Source of the DNA: Amycolatopsis bullii
GTDB lineage: Bacteria > Actinomycetota > Actinomycetes > Mycobacteriales > Pseudonocardiaceae
DNA length: 64,000 nucleotides
Assembly (NCBI RefSeq): GCF_014654205.1
Contig: NZ_BNAW01000003.1
Span: 310,001 to 374,000 of the forward strand
Direction: 5' to 3'
Position 1 is the first letter of the stretch. Every line of letters starts with the position of its first letter. Both the position numbers and the translations under genes were made by a program. Below are positions 44,063 to 53,800 of this stretch, piece by piece. A model generated the notes under the pieces. The model did no database searches. It saw only the letters and a list, made by a program, of their open reading frames with translations, and had not been told where the DNA came from.

Positions 44063-44108
44063 GCCGGTCCCCGGGTCGCCAGGTCGGCGATGGCGCCCGG
44101 GGACCGGC
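44063..44108. terminator. Long GC-rich inverted repeat between convergent genes
   Basis: Perfect 13-bp arms GCCGGTCCCCGGG (44063-44075) and CCCGGGGACCGGC (44096-44108) with a 20-nt loop, in a 207-bp gap between the SDR gene and a convergent lipoprotein dehydrogenase. There is no T-run. It is the only structure I see in that gap. Confidence 0.65.
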
Positions 44109-44244
44109 GCGGTGCTGCCGCGGGAACGCTCTCTTCGGACCGCGTCCAACACGCGTCGCGAAACTTTTGGTACCCACCATGTTCCGCGATCCGCGAGCCC
44201 GGCGTAAGTGTCCACGACACCCGATGGCCGTGCTTTTCCCATGA

Positions 44245-45426
44245 TCAGGCGGGCGTGACCTTCAGCAGCTTGTCGTCGGTCCCGTCCGAGGTGGTCACGT
44301 ACAGGGCGCCGTCCGGGCCGCTGCGGACCGCGCGCAGGCGGCCGAACTTGTCGTCGAACTCCGGGGGCAGCGTGACGTCGAGGACCTTGCCCGCCGGGTC
44401 GAGGTGGAACAGCAGCAGTTTCTGGCCCTTGAGCGCGACCACGACCAGTGCGCCGTCGTTCGCGCCCCACTGCGCGCCGGTCAGGAAGGCGTCGCCGCTG
44501 ATCGCCTCGGTGGTCCGGCCGGAGGTCCACAGTGGACTGACCGCGTCCGGGAAGCGCTGGAGGTCGGTCATCGGCACGCTTTCGTCGTAGTCCGACTCCG
44601 TGCCGCCCTTCGACGGGTCCCAGCCGTAGTTCGCGCCCGGCTTCAGCAGGTTGACCTCGTCGTCGAACGTCGGCCCGTGCTCGGCCGTGATCACCTGGCC
44701 GCTGCCCGGCCGGATCGCCACGCCCTGGACGTTGCGGTGGCCGTAGGTGTAGATCAGCCGTTCCCGCGGGTCGCTCGAGTTGGCGAACGGGTTGTCCGGC
44801 AACGGGTTCCCGGTCTTCGCGTCCAGCCGCAGCACCTTGCCGCCGAGGGAGTGGCGGTCCTGCGCGATCGACGCGCGCGCGGTGTCGCCGGTGCCGACGA
44901 GCAGTGCGCCGTCCGGGGCGAAGGTCGGACGGCAGCCGGAGTGCCGTCCGCTCGGGTTCACCGGCAGCCCGGTGAGCAGGTCCTTGACCTTCGAGGCGCT
45001 CGCGCCGTCACCGGCCAGCTTCCAGGTGACCAGCCGGATGTCGACGGCCTTGCCGTCTTCCTGGTGGTCCTGGCAGGTGATGAACTCGCGGCTGGTGGCG
45101 AAGTCCGGGCTGACGGCCAGGCCGAGCAGGCCGCCTTCGCCCTTGGCCATGACGTCGGAGAAGTCGGCGCGCACCTCGGCCGCCCGCCCGTTCCGGACCA
45201 GGGCGAGCTTGCCGGGCCGCTGCGGGACGAGCATGCCGCCGTCGGGCAGGAACCCGACGTCCCAGCCGTGCTCGAGCCCGGCGGTCACGACCTCGACGTC
45301 GAACTTCCCGCTCGCGGCGGCCGGCGTGGCCGCGGGCGGGACGCTCTGCACCGGCTCGCTCGCCGCCCCCGAACAGCCCAGGACCAGCAGGGACACCACA
45401 CCGATGAGGACCAGCGAACGCCGCAT
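44245..45426 (-). CDS. Lipoprotein PQQ-type glucose/sorbosone dehydrogenase
   Basis: The protein has 393 aa. ATG 45426 starts a signal peptide with lipobox VLGC (Cys18). The six-bladed propeller fold of soluble aldose-sugar dehydrogenases is visible: EHGWDVGFLPDG, GLLGLAVSPDF, RHSGCRPTFAPDGALLVGTG, YTYGHRNVQGVAIRPGSGQV, AEHGPTFDDEVNLLKPGANY and SGPDGALYVTTSD. It would oxidise sugars on the cell surface with PQQ and calcium. PQQ synthesis genes are not in the window, so the cofactor source is unknown. Confidence 0.88.
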   Translation of the reverse strand: MRRSLVLIGVVSLLVLGCSGAASEPVQSVPPAATPAAASGKFDVEVVTAGLEHGWDVGFLPDGGMLVPQRPGKLALVRNGRAAEVRADFSDVMAKGEGGLLGLAVSPDFATSREFITCQDHQEDGKAVDIRLVTWKLAGDGASASKVKDLLTGLPVNPSGRHSGCRPTFAPDGALLVGTGDTARASIAQDRHSLGGKVLRLDAKTGNPLPDNPFANSSDPRERLIYTYGHRNVQGVAIRPGSGQVITAEHGPTFDDEVNLLKPGANYGWDPSKGGTESDYDESVPMTDLQRFPDAVSPLWTSGRTTEAISGDAFLTGAQWGANDGALVVVALKGQKLLLFHLDPAGKVLDVTLPPEFDDKFGRLRAVRSGPDGALYVTTSDGTDDKLLKVTPA

Positions 45427-45491
45427 AGGGCTCATCCTGCCATCAACCGGTGAAATCGCCGTTCGACGCGCTCCCGGACGCCGTCTTGTCG

Positions 45492-45980
45492 TCAGTTGGA
45501 GTGAGGGCACGGGCCGTACTGGCCGAGCGCGGTGCGGGCCGCCTCCGTGTCTTGGCGGTACATCGGTTCGACGGCGGATCCGGGGGTTCCGCCGGGTGCG
45601 AGGTGTGCTTTCGCTTCGGCGGTGGCCTCGAGAACGGTGTCGACGTCGGCCTTCACCGCCGTCGGGGCGGTCTTCGCCAGCTCGGCGCCCGCGCCGGCGA
45701 TCACGTCCGCTTGCCGGGCGAGTTCGGCGGCGCCGGGTCTTTCCCGGCCGCCGCCGTCATCGGGCAGTACCGTCCTGGCGAGGTCGGCGCTGAAGTGGAG
45801 CAGCAGGGTGGAGAACACCTGCAACCGGCCGCACAAGGCCTGCTGGGCCAGGTCGAGGGTCGGTGAGGTGCTCGCGGCGGGTGGTGCGCTGCTCGTCGGC
45901 GGCGGTGGTGACGTATTTGCGCAGCCGGCGAGCGCGGTGGCCAGGGCCAGTGCCACTGCCGATCTGCCGAGCGTGTGCAC
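45492..45980 (-). CDS. Small lipoprotein, unknown function
   Basis: The protein has 162 aa. GTG 45980 follows GGAG. The lipobox is ALAGC (Cys20). A Pro/Ser/Thr linker (about 21-40) precedes a helical domain with two Cys (QALCGRLQVF and YGPCPHSN) that could form a disulphide. I recognise no family. It follows the two-component genes on the same strand after 75 bp and may be a target or accessory sensor. Confidence 0.7.
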   Translation of the reverse strand: MHTLGRSAVALALATALAGCANTSPPPPTSSAPPAASTSPTLDLAQQALCGRLQVFSTLLLHFSADLARTVLPDDGGGRERPGAAELARQADVIAGAGAELAKTAPTAVKADVDTVLEATAEAKAHLAPGGTPGSAVEPMYRQDTEAARTALGQYGPCPHSN

Positions 45981-46055
45981 GACATGACTCCTCGGTCGTC
46001 GGTCCGGTCCGGCGAACGTAACGAAGGAACCCGGGGAGGGGTCCCGGACCGGCGA

Positions 46056-46712
46056 TCAGGAGCCCGGCCGCACCAGCCCCGACTCGTAGGCGAAGACCAC
46101 CGCGTGCACCCGGTCGCGCAGCCGCAGCTTGCCGAGGATCCGCCCGACGTGCGTCTTCACCGTCGTCTCGCCGATGTACAGCTTCGCGGCGATCTCGCCG
46201 TTCGACAGCCCGCGCGCGATGAGGCCCAGCACGTCCTTCTCGCGTTCGGTCAGCGTCCCGAGCTTCGCGGCGTCCACCGGGTCGCGGTCGTCGGCGAGGT
46301 ACCGGTCGAGCAGTCGCCGGGTGACCGACGGCGAGACCATCGAGTCGCCCCGCAGCACGCCGCGGATCGCGACGAGCATCTCCTCCGAGGGGGCGTCCTT
46401 CACCAGGAACCCGCTGGCCCCGCCCCGCAACGCGGCATACGCGTACTCGTCGAGGTCGAACGTGGTGATGATCAGGACGCGGACCTCCGGCCGTTCGGCG
46501 CAGATCCGCGCGGTCGCGGCGACGCCGTCGAGCACCGGCATCCGGACGTCCATCAGTACCAGGTCGGGCCGCAGCTCCCGGGCCAGGGTGACGGCCTCCT
46601 CGCCGTTGGCCGCCTCGCCGACGACGACCAGGTCGTCCTGGCTCTCGACGATCATCCGCAGGCCGACGCGCACGAGCTGCTGGTCGTCGCAGAGCAGGAC
46701 GCGGGTCGTCAC
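46056..46712 (-). CDS. NarL/LuxR-family response regulator
   Basis: The protein has 218 aa; GTG 46712 overlaps the histidine kinase stop by 4 bp. The receiver has the acidic pocket (LLCDDQQLVR), the phospho-acceptor Asp in LVLMDVRMPVLDG and the Lys in FLVKDAPSE. The HTH is LTEREKDVLGLIARGLSNGE, then TVKTHVGRIL. Its targets may include the adjacent lipoprotein gene; this is inferred from position. Confidence 0.92.
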   Translation of the reverse strand: MTTRVLLCDDQQLVRVGLRMIVESQDDLVVVGEAANGEEAVTLARELRPDLVLMDVRMPVLDGVAATARICAERPEVRVLIITTFDLDEYAYAALRGGASGFLVKDAPSEEMLVAIRGVLRGDSMVSPSVTRRLLDRYLADDRDPVDAAKLGTLTEREKDVLGLIARGLSNGEIAAKLYIGETTVKTHVGRILGKLRLRDRVHAVVFAYESGLVRPGS

Positions 46713-47827
46713 GAGCCCACCACCAGGCTGGCGGCCACCCGGTACCCACCGTCGGGAAGCGGGCCCGTCGCCAGCTCGCCGTGGTACATCTCGACGCGCT
46801 GGCGCATCCCGGCCAGCCCCCGTCCCGAGGACGGCAGTGCCGGTGCCGGCGGTGCGTGGCCGCCCGTGTTCGTCACCTCGATGCGGACCTCGGGCGGCTC
46901 GAAGGCGACGGCGACGCGGCCGGTCGCGTCGGCCGGGGCGTGCTTGATCATGTTGGTCAGTGCCTCCTGGACGATCCGGTACGCCTGCAGCGCGGCGCTC
47001 GCGGGCAGCACGCCCGGGTCTCCGGTGACGTCGAGCGTGACGTCCCGGCCGGACTGTTCGACGAGCCCGCGCAGTTCGGCGAGCGTCGGCTGGGGACTGC
47101 GGGCTGCCTGGCCGGCGTGCAGGACTTCGAGCAGCCGCCGCAGCTCGGCCAGCGCGTCCCGGCCGGTGTGGACGATCGTGTCGAGCGTGCGGTCGACGGC
47201 CGCCGGGTCGCGGTGGCGGGCGAGCTTCGCGCCCTCGGCGTTGAGCACGATCACGCTCATGCTGTGCGCCAGGACGTCGTGCAGCTCCCGCGCGATCCGC
47301 GTGCGTTCTTCCGCGACGGCCGCGCGGGTCTGGGCGTCGCCGAGTTTCTCCTCCTCGGCGGTGAGCTGTTCCTTGGTGCGGAAGAACTCCCCGAGCGCCC
47401 ACGCGGCGATGTGCAGGGGCAGCATGCTGAGCATCGTGAAAGTCGGGTCGGCGGCTTCCGGGGCGTAGAGGGCGGCCCACTGGACGTCGAGCACGACGAC
47501 CGCCGCGGCGATCACCGCGGCGAACCACCGGTCCCGCCGCTTCACGAGGGCGAACAGCACGACCGCCATCGCCAGCTCGGTGCGGCCCCGGTCGTAAGCC
47601 CACATCTCGTTGAAGTACACCACCGCCGCCCCGGCGATGATCAGCACCGCGACCGTGCGCGGGAACCGGCGGCGCACCAGCAGCGGGAGCAGGAACAGCA
47701 TCGGGATCAGCCGGACCTCGTACGGCGCCGAACCGGCCAGGTTGGGTCCGAGGAGCAGGAACACGGCGTACAGCGGCAGGTCCACCGTCCACCGGTGCCG
47801 GCGCACCCACTTCACGAGTCGTTCCAC
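46709..47827 (-). CDS. Sensor histidine kinase, HisKA_3 type
   Basis: The protein has 372 aa. GTG 47827 lies 6 nt after TACGTT, so it is probably leaderless. About four to five N-terminal membrane segments (18-150) are followed by the HisKA_3 dimerisation motif RIARELHDVLAHSMSVIV, with the phosphorylated His, and an HATPase with NMIKHA and GRGLAGMRQRV. There is no large extracytoplasmic sensor, so it probably senses within or near the membrane, as in DesK/LiaS-like kinases. It pairs with the next gene. Confidence 0.92.
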   Translation of the reverse strand: MERLVKWVRRHRWTVDLPLYAVFLLLGPNLAGSAPYEVRLIPMLFLLPLLVRRRFPRTVAVLIIAGAAVVYFNEMWAYDRGRTELAMAVVLFALVKRRDRWFAAVIAAAVVVLDVQWAALYAPEAADPTFTMLSMLPLHIAAWALGEFFRTKEQLTAEEEKLGDAQTRAAVAEERTRIARELHDVLAHSMSVIVLNAEGAKLARHRDPAAVDRTLDTIVHTGRDALAELRRLLEVLHAGQAARSPQPTLAELRGLVEQSGRDVTLDVTGDPGVLPASAALQAYRIVQEALTNMIKHAPADATGRVAVAFEPPEVRIEVTNTGGHAPPAPALPSSGRGLAGMRQRVEMYHGELATGPLPDGGYRVAASLVVGS

Positions 47828-47958
47828 GCCCCGAACGTAATGCCGGGACCCCGGCCGGGGCGTCCTTCCCCGGGACCGGCCGTGTCCTCCTCGGGGAGGA
47901 TCAGGCCGGCCGCGCCGGCCGATTCGCGGCCACCCCCGCCGTTCCTAGCGTCGGGGCC

Positions 47959-48555
47959 ATGTCGATCACCAGGGAATTCCTCCGCCACCCCGTGCTGACC
48001 GGCGCGATCGCGCCGAGCTCGCCGCGGCTGGCCGAAGAGATGACGGCGGGCCTGGGCCTGGAACGCGCGGCCCGCGTCGCCGAGCTCGGGCCGGGCACCG
48101 GCGTGTTCACCGAAGCGGTCCTGGGGCTGCTTCGTCCCGAAGCGCGCTTCACGGCCGTCGAGATCAACCCGCGTTTCGCCTCTGCGCTGCGGGAGCGCTT
48201 TCCGCAGGTCGACGTCGTCACCGGCTCGGCGGAACACCTCGCCCTGGCCGACGTCGACGTCGTCGTCTCCGGTCTGCCGTGGACGGCCATGACCGCGGCA
48301 CGGCAGCAGCGCATCCTCGACGCGGTCACCGCCGGACTCGCCCCGAACGGCCGCTTCACGACCTTCGCGTACGCCCACGCGGCCTGGACGCCACCCGCAC
48401 GCCGCTTCGCCGCGTCGCTGCGAAGCCGGTTCGCTGTCGTCGAGCGCACCCAGATCGTCTGGGGCAACCTGCCGCCCGCGTTCGTCTACCGCGCGGCACT
48501 GCCGGTGACGGTGGGGAGGGCCCGGCGTGGACAGCCTGCTGCGGCCCCTGCTTGA
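47959..48555 (+). CDS. SAM-dependent methyltransferase, PmtA/rRNA-dimethylase-like
   Basis: The protein has 198 aa. ATG 47959 lies 7 nt after TAGCGT. The start REFLRHPVLTGAIAPSSPRL resembles phospholipid N-methyltransferases. Motif I is VAELGPGTGVFTEAVL, then FTAVEINPRFASAL, and the acceptor motif is VVSGLPWTAM. It may methylate a phospholipid head group. Its end overlaps the DedA gene by 29 bp, so the two are probably coupled. Confidence 0.8.
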   Translation: MSITREFLRHPVLTGAIAPSSPRLAEEMTAGLGLERAARVAELGPGTGVFTEAVLGLLRPEARFTAVEINPRFASALRERFPQVDVVTGSAEHLALADVDVVVSGLPWTAMTAARQQRILDAVTAGLAPNGRFTTFAYAHAAWTPPARRFAASLRSRFAVVERTQIVWGNLPPAFVYRAALPVTVGRARRGQPAAAPA

Positions 48556-49006
48556 CGCGCCCCCGCTCGTCGTCTACCTCGTCTGCGCCCTGGTCATCAC
48601 GGCGGAAACCGCGCTGCTGCCGGGAATCGTGCTGCCGACGTTGTCGGCGCTGCTGCTGATGGGCTTCCTCGCCGAGCGGGGCACGCTCCACCTCGGGCTC
48701 GCTTGGGTGGTCGCCGTCGCCGCGGCCGTCCTCGGCGACCAGCTCGCCTACCTCGAAGGACGCCGCTGGGGACCGCGGCTGTCCCACCGGGACCGGTGGC
48801 AGCGCGTGGAACGGGCGGTCGCCCGCTACGGCGTCCCGGCGGTGATCGCCGGCCGCTGCCTGGCCGGCGTCCGGACGCTGGTGCCGCGCGTCGCGGGCTC
48901 CGCGGCGATGCCGTACCGCCGGTTCGCGGCGGGCAGCGTGTGCGCGGCGGTGCTGTGGGCGAGCGTGGAGCTGCTGGTGGGTCACACGACGGCGCTGGTG
49001 CTGTGA
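48527..49006 (+). CDS. DedA/SNARE-associated family membrane protein
   Basis: The protein has 159 aa; GTG 48527 follows GGGGAGGG. It has about four hydrophobic segments with ALLPGIVLPTLSALLLMGFL and LGDQLAYLEGRRWG (the DedA glycine-rich loop and acidic site), then AGRCLAGVRTLVPRVAGSAA. DedA proteins act as lipid flippases (undecaprenyl-phosphate or phospholipids). It is coupled to a putative phospholipid methyltransferase, which supports a membrane-lipid role. It overlaps the convergent XRE gene by 25 bp. Confidence 0.86.
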   Translation: MDSLLRPLLDAPPLVVYLVCALVITAETALLPGIVLPTLSALLLMGFLAERGTLHLGLAWVVAVAAAVLGDQLAYLEGRRWGPRLSHRDRWQRVERAVARYGVPAVIAGRCLAGVRTLVPRVAGSAAMPYRRFAAGSVCAAVLWASVELLVGHTTALVL

Positions 49007-49755
49007 AGGCGTTCCGCGGTCTCGGCGTCCGCGGGCAGGAACGTCTCCAGTTTCAGCTCCGACACGGTGACGTCCGCCGCCGTCGCGAACGTCGTGATCG
49101 CGGTGATCAGCCGGAGTTCGCCGAGCGAGGTGGCCAGCCGGACCGGCACCGCGAATCCCAGGTGCTCCGGGCCCGGCGACGGCGGCGGGGGCAGGTACCC
49201 CTCCAGCTCGGCAAGCTGGGCGGCCAGCCGGTCGTCGGGCGTGCGGGCGAGGTCGTTGCGGATGCGCTCGAGGATGTGCCGCGCCCAGTCGTCGAGGTTG
49301 CGCACGCGCGGGGCCATCCCGCGCGGGTGCAGCGCGAGCCGGAGCGTGTCCACCGGCTCGCGCAGGAGCTCCGCCGAGACCCCCTCGGTGAGCAGCCGGA
49401 ACCCGTCGTTGGCGGCGACCAGCACGCCGTAGCGGTCGACGACGATCGCGGGGTAGGGCCGGTGGCCGTCGAGCAGCCGCCGCAGCCCGTCGAGCACCGG
49501 CCGGATCGCCGGGTCGTCGAGCCGGGTTTCGGGGTACGTCGGCGCGTAGCCGGCGGCGTGCAACAGGCCGTTGCGCTCGCGCAGGGGCAGTTCGAGCGAC
49601 TCGGCGACGCGCAGGACCATGCCGCGGCCGGGCACCGAACGCCCGCTTTCCATGAAGCTCACGTGCCGCTGGGTCGTGCCCGCGCGCAGCGCGAGGTCGA
49701 GCTGGCTGATCCGCCGCCGGGTGCGCCAGTCCTTGAGCGCCGTTCCGAAGTCCAC
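48982..49755 (-). CDS. XRE-family regulator with MmyB-like ligand domain
   Basis: The protein has 257 aa; GTG 49755. The HTH is RISQLDLALRAGTTQRHVSF (about 15-40), and the rest is the MmyB-like PAS-type ligand-binding domain (RPYPAIVVDRYGVLVAANDG, FAVPVRLATSLGELRLITAI), often involved in sensing fatty acids or flavins. It diverges from an F420-type oxidoreductase gene and probably represses it through the 49780 dyad. Confidence 0.87.
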   Translation of the reverse strand: MDFGTALKDWRTRRRISQLDLALRAGTTQRHVSFMESGRSVPGRGMVLRVAESLELPLRERNGLLHAAGYAPTYPETRLDDPAIRPVLDGLRRLLDGHRPYPAIVVDRYGVLVAANDGFRLLTEGVSAELLREPVDTLRLALHPRGMAPRVRNLDDWARHILERIRNDLARTPDDRLAAQLAELEGYLPPPPSPGPEHLGFAVPVRLATSLGELRLITAITTFATAADVTVSELKLETFLPADAETAERLHSTSAVV

Positions 49756-49779
49756 GGGTCCATCCTGCTCGGCCGGTCC

Positions 49780-49795
49780 ATTCCCCGGGGGGAAT
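49780..49795. promoter_or_regulatory. Perfect dyad between xre and the LLM oxidoreductase
   Basis: ATTCCCC-gg-GGGGAAT lies 24 bp from the xre start and 34 bp from the oxidoreductase start. As the only strong symmetry in the 74-bp divergent spacer, it is the best candidate operator for the XRE protein. Confidence 0.6.
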
Positions 49796-49829
49796 TGAAG
49801 GCATACCCCGTTCCGGCGACGCTTCGGCC

Positions 49830-50747
49830 ATGACGAACTACGGCCTGGTCATCCCGACCTACCAGCCCATCCTCGACGCCGGGCGTACCGCGCCCGAGCT
49901 GGTCGCCACCGCCGTCGCCGCCGAAGAACTCGGCCTCGACTCGGTCTGGGTCGGCGACACCCTCGCGAAGGCTCCGCTCGACGCGCTCGCCGTCCTGGCC
50001 GCCTTCGCCGCCCGGACTTCGCGAGTCACCCTGGGCACGGCCGCGTTGCTCCCGGCCCTGCGGAACCCGATTCTGACGGCCAACCAGCTGCTGTCGCTGG
50101 ACCTGCTCAGCGAGGGACGGCTCACCGTGGCCGTCGGGGCCGGGTTCGCCGGGCGCAGCGAGCCGGAGTTCGCGCTCGCGGGCGTCCCGTGGGAGCGCCG
50201 CCGGGCCCGCCTGGACGACATCGTGGCGCTCTGGCGCGCGGCCTGGAGCGGCGCTTCGTCGTTCCACGGCTCGGTGCTGCACCACGACTCCCTGCCGGTG
50301 TTCCCGGCGCCGGCTCGGGTGGGTGGCCCGCCGGTGTGGCTGGCGGCGTACACCCCGGGCGCGCTGGAGCGGGTCGGCCGGCTGTACGACGGCTGGCTGC
50401 CGTACCCGCCGGATCCCGCGGACTACGGCTCCGGCCTGGCCCGCATCCGCTCGACGGCGTCGCGCCCGGTCACCCCGGCGTTGTTCGCGACGGTCCTGGT
50501 GGAGGACGATCCGGCGCGCGGGCGTGAGCTGCTGGAGGAGTACTGCCGGCAGAACTACGGGCGCCCGGCGGCGTTCGTCCAGGGGATCCAGATGCAGGTG
50601 ACCGGCAGCGCCGCGGAAGTGGCCGCGCAGCTGCGGGAGTACGAAGGCGTGGAGCACTTCCTCCTGCGGATCGCGAGCACCGACCCGAAGGTGTTCGACG
50701 AGCAGCTGCCCCGCCTGGCCGAGGTGGTGGGAATCCTCCGGAGCTGA
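49830..50747 (+). CDS. LLM-class F420/FMN-dependent oxidoreductase
   Basis: The protein has 305 aa; ATG 49830. It has the luciferase-like TIM barrel: MTNYGLVIPTYQPILDAG, AEELGLDSVWVGDTL, RVTLGTAALLPALRNPI, GRLTVAVGAGFAGRSEPEF and PPVWLAAYTPGALERVGRLY. The family uses F420 in actinobacteria for hydride transfer, or FMN for mono-oxygenation. The substrate is unknown. Control by the divergent XRE protein is likely. Confidence 0.88.
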   Translation: MTNYGLVIPTYQPILDAGRTAPELVATAVAAEELGLDSVWVGDTLAKAPLDALAVLAAFAARTSRVTLGTAALLPALRNPILTANQLLSLDLLSEGRLTVAVGAGFAGRSEPEFALAGVPWERRRARLDDIVALWRAAWSGASSFHGSVLHHDSLPVFPAPARVGGPPVWLAAYTPGALERVGRLYDGWLPYPPDPADYGSGLARIRSTASRPVTPALFATVLVEDDPARGRELLEEYCRQNYGRPAAFVQGIQMQVTGSAAEVAAQLREYEGVEHFLLRIASTDPKVFDEQLPRLAEVVGILRS

Positions 50748-50761
50748 GCCTGCCGCGGCTC

Positions 50762-50805
50762 TCGTGAGTGAGAAACAGTGTTCCAACCCTGTTTCTCACT
50801 CACGA
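50762..50805. repeat. Palindromic intergenic element, copy 3
   Basis: The 21-bp arms (50762-50782 and 50785-50805) have one mismatch, around a 2-nt loop. Outer TCGTGAGTG/CACTCACGA and centre GTT-cc-AAC match copies 1 and 2, but the stem middle differs on both arms in a compensating way. It lies 15 bp after the oxidoreductase stop and upstream of mfd. Confidence 0.75.
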
Positions 50806-50852
50806 CCAGCGGTGATCGGGAAGTTGTCGGGGGTGGCACGTAGGCTGGGACC

Positions 50853-53800
50853 GTGACCGACGCTCCACTGTCCGGACTCCTCACCGCCATCCTTCCCGAC
50901 CCGGCCCTGCGCGGCGTGGTCGAGCGCGCCGGCGCGCCGCTGCTCGAGCTCCAGGGCCCGATCGCCGCCCGGCAGCTCGTCGCGGCCGCCGTCGCCGCCG
51001 ATGAAGGCGCGGCCAAGCCCGTCCTCGCCGTCACCGCCACCGGTCGCGAGGCCGACGAGCTGACCGCGTCCCTCGGCGCGCTGCTCGGCCGCGGCAAGGT
51101 GGCCGACTTCCCGAGCTGGGAGACCCTCCCGCACGAACGCCTCTCCCCGCGCGCGGACACCGTCGGCCGCCGCCTCGAGGTGCTGCACCGGCTGAAGACC
51201 GGCGAAGACGACCTGCGCGTGGTCGTCGCCACCGTCCGCAGCCTGATCCAGCCCATGGCGCCCGGGCTCGGCTCGCTGAAGCCGATCGACCTGGTCGTCG
51301 GCGAGGAAACCCCGTTCGAGGAGCTCCTGGAACGGCTGGTCGAGCTGGCGTACACCCGCGTCGACATGGTCGAGAAGCGCGGCGAGTTCGCCGTCCGCGG
51401 CGGCATCCTCGACCTGTTCGGGCCCACCGCCCAGCACCCCGTCCGGGTGGAGTTCTGGGGCGACGAGGTCAGCGAGATCCGTGCGTTCGCCGTCTCCGAC
51501 CAGCGGTCCCTGCCCGGCGAGATCCCGCGGGTCACCGCGCCGCCGTGCCGCGAGCTGCTGCTCACCCAGCCGGTCAAGGAGAAGGCCGCGGAGCTGGCGA
51601 AGACGTACGAAGCCGACGCGCACCTGGCCGAAATGCTCGCCAAGCTCGCCGACGGCATCCCGGTCGAGGGCATGGAGGCGCTCATCCCGGTCCTCTGCGA
51701 AGGCGAGCTGGAGCTGCTCACCGACGCGATGCCGGCGGGCACCCACGTGCTGCTCACCGATCCGGAGAAGATCCGCGCCCGCGCCGCCGACCTGGTCCGC
51801 ACCGGCCAGGAGTTCCTCGAAGCGTCCTGGACGACGGCTGCGGCGGGCGGCCAGGCCCCGATCGACCTCGGCGCTTCGGCGTACCGCGGGCTCGACGAGA
51901 TCGCCTCCCACGCGCAGGACACCAAGCGTGCCTGGTGGACGATCACTCAGCTGACCAGCGAAGACCCGGACGTCTACCGCGTTTCGGTCGAGGCCGCTCC
52001 GGCCTACCGCGGCGAGCTCGAGCGAGCGACGGCCGACCTGCGCGCCCACACGGCGTCGGGCGGCACGGCGGTGCTCGTCGTCGCCGGCCAGGGCACCGCG
52101 GCGCGCGCGGTCGAGCAGCTCACCAGCGCCGACGTCCCGGCGGTCCAGGCCGGCGACGGCCTGGCCAAGCCGCCGGCCGCGGGCGTGGTCACGGTCACCT
52201 GCGGCGGCCTCACCGACGGGTTCATCTCGCCGGAGCGCGCCCTGGTCGTGCTCAGCGAAGCGGACCTCACCGGCCGCGGGGCGGGCGCTGGAACGTCCAC
52301 AAAGGACCTCAACACGAAGATGCCGTCCCGGCGGCGCAACGCGGTCGACCCGCTGGCCCTCAAGGCCGGCGACTACGTGGTGCACGACCAGCACGGCATC
52401 GGCCGGTTCGTCGAGATGGTCCAGCGGACGGTCGCCGGCGCCACCCGCGAGTACCTCCTGCTGGAGTACGCCTCGTCCAAGCGCGGCCACCCGGGCGACA
52501 GGCTGTTCGTGCCCACCGACCAGCTCGACGAGGTCTCCCGGTACGTCGGCGGCGAGCTGCCCACGCTCAACAAGCTCGGCGGCTCCGACTGGAAGAACAC
52601 CAAGGCCAAGGCCAAGAAGGCGGTCAAGGAGATCGCCGCGGAGCTGGTGCAGCTGTACGCGGCGCGCCAGGCCGCGCCCGGGCACGCGTTCGGCCCGGAC
52701 ACGCCGTGGCAGCACGAGCTGGAAGACGCCTTCCCGTTCACGGAGACGAACGACCAGCTGGCCGCGATCGACGAGGTCAAGGCGGACATGGAGCGCGGCG
52801 TCCCGATGGACCGCGTCATCTGCGGCGACGTCGGCTACGGCAAGACGGAGATCGCGGTCCGCGCCGCGTTCAAGGCGGTCCAGGACGGCAAGCAGGTCGC
52901 GGTGCTGGTGCCGACGACGCTGCTCGCCCAGCAGCACCTGAACACGTTCACCGAGCGCATGCGGTCGTTCCCGGTGACGATCAAGGGCCTGTCCCGCTTC
53001 ACGAACAAGGCCGAGTCCGACCTGATCCTCGAGCAGCTCGCCGCGGGCGAGGTCGACATCGTCATCGGCACGCACCGGCTCCTGCAGACGGGCATCCGCT
53101 ACAAGGACCTCGGCCTCGTGATCGTCGACGAGGAGCAGCGCTTCGGCGTCGAGCACAAGGAGCACATCAAGGCGCTGCGCACGCACGTCGACGTGCTGAC
53201 CATGTCGGCGACACCGATCCCGCGCACCCTGGAGATGTCGCTGGCGGGCATCCGCGAGATGTCGACGATCCTGACCCCGCCGGAAGACCGCCACCCGATC
53301 CTCACGTACGTCGGCGCGTACGACGACAAGCAGGTCGGCGCGGCGATCCGGCGTGAGCTGCTGCGCGACGGCCAGGTGTTCTACGTCCACAACCGCGTGT
53401 CGTCGATCGAGAAGGCGGCGCGGCGGATCCGCGAGCTGGTGCCGGAGGCTCGGGTCGTCACCGCGCACGGCCAGATGAACGAGGAAAAGCTCGAAAAGAT
53501 CATCCAGGGCTTCTGGGAGAACGAGTACGACGTGCTCGTCTGCACCACGATCGTCGAAACTGGGCTCGACATCTCGAACGCCAACACGCTGCTGGTCGAG
53601 CGCGGCGACCTGCTGGGGCTGGCGCAGCTGCACCAGCTGCGCGGCCGGGTCGGGCGTGGCCGCGAGCGCGGGTACGCGTACTTCCTGTACCCGCCGGAGG
53701 TGCCGCTGACGGAGACCGCCCACGACAGGCTGGCCACGATCGCCCAGAACACCGAGCTCGGCGCGGGCATGGCGGTCGCGATGAAGGACCTCGAGATCCG

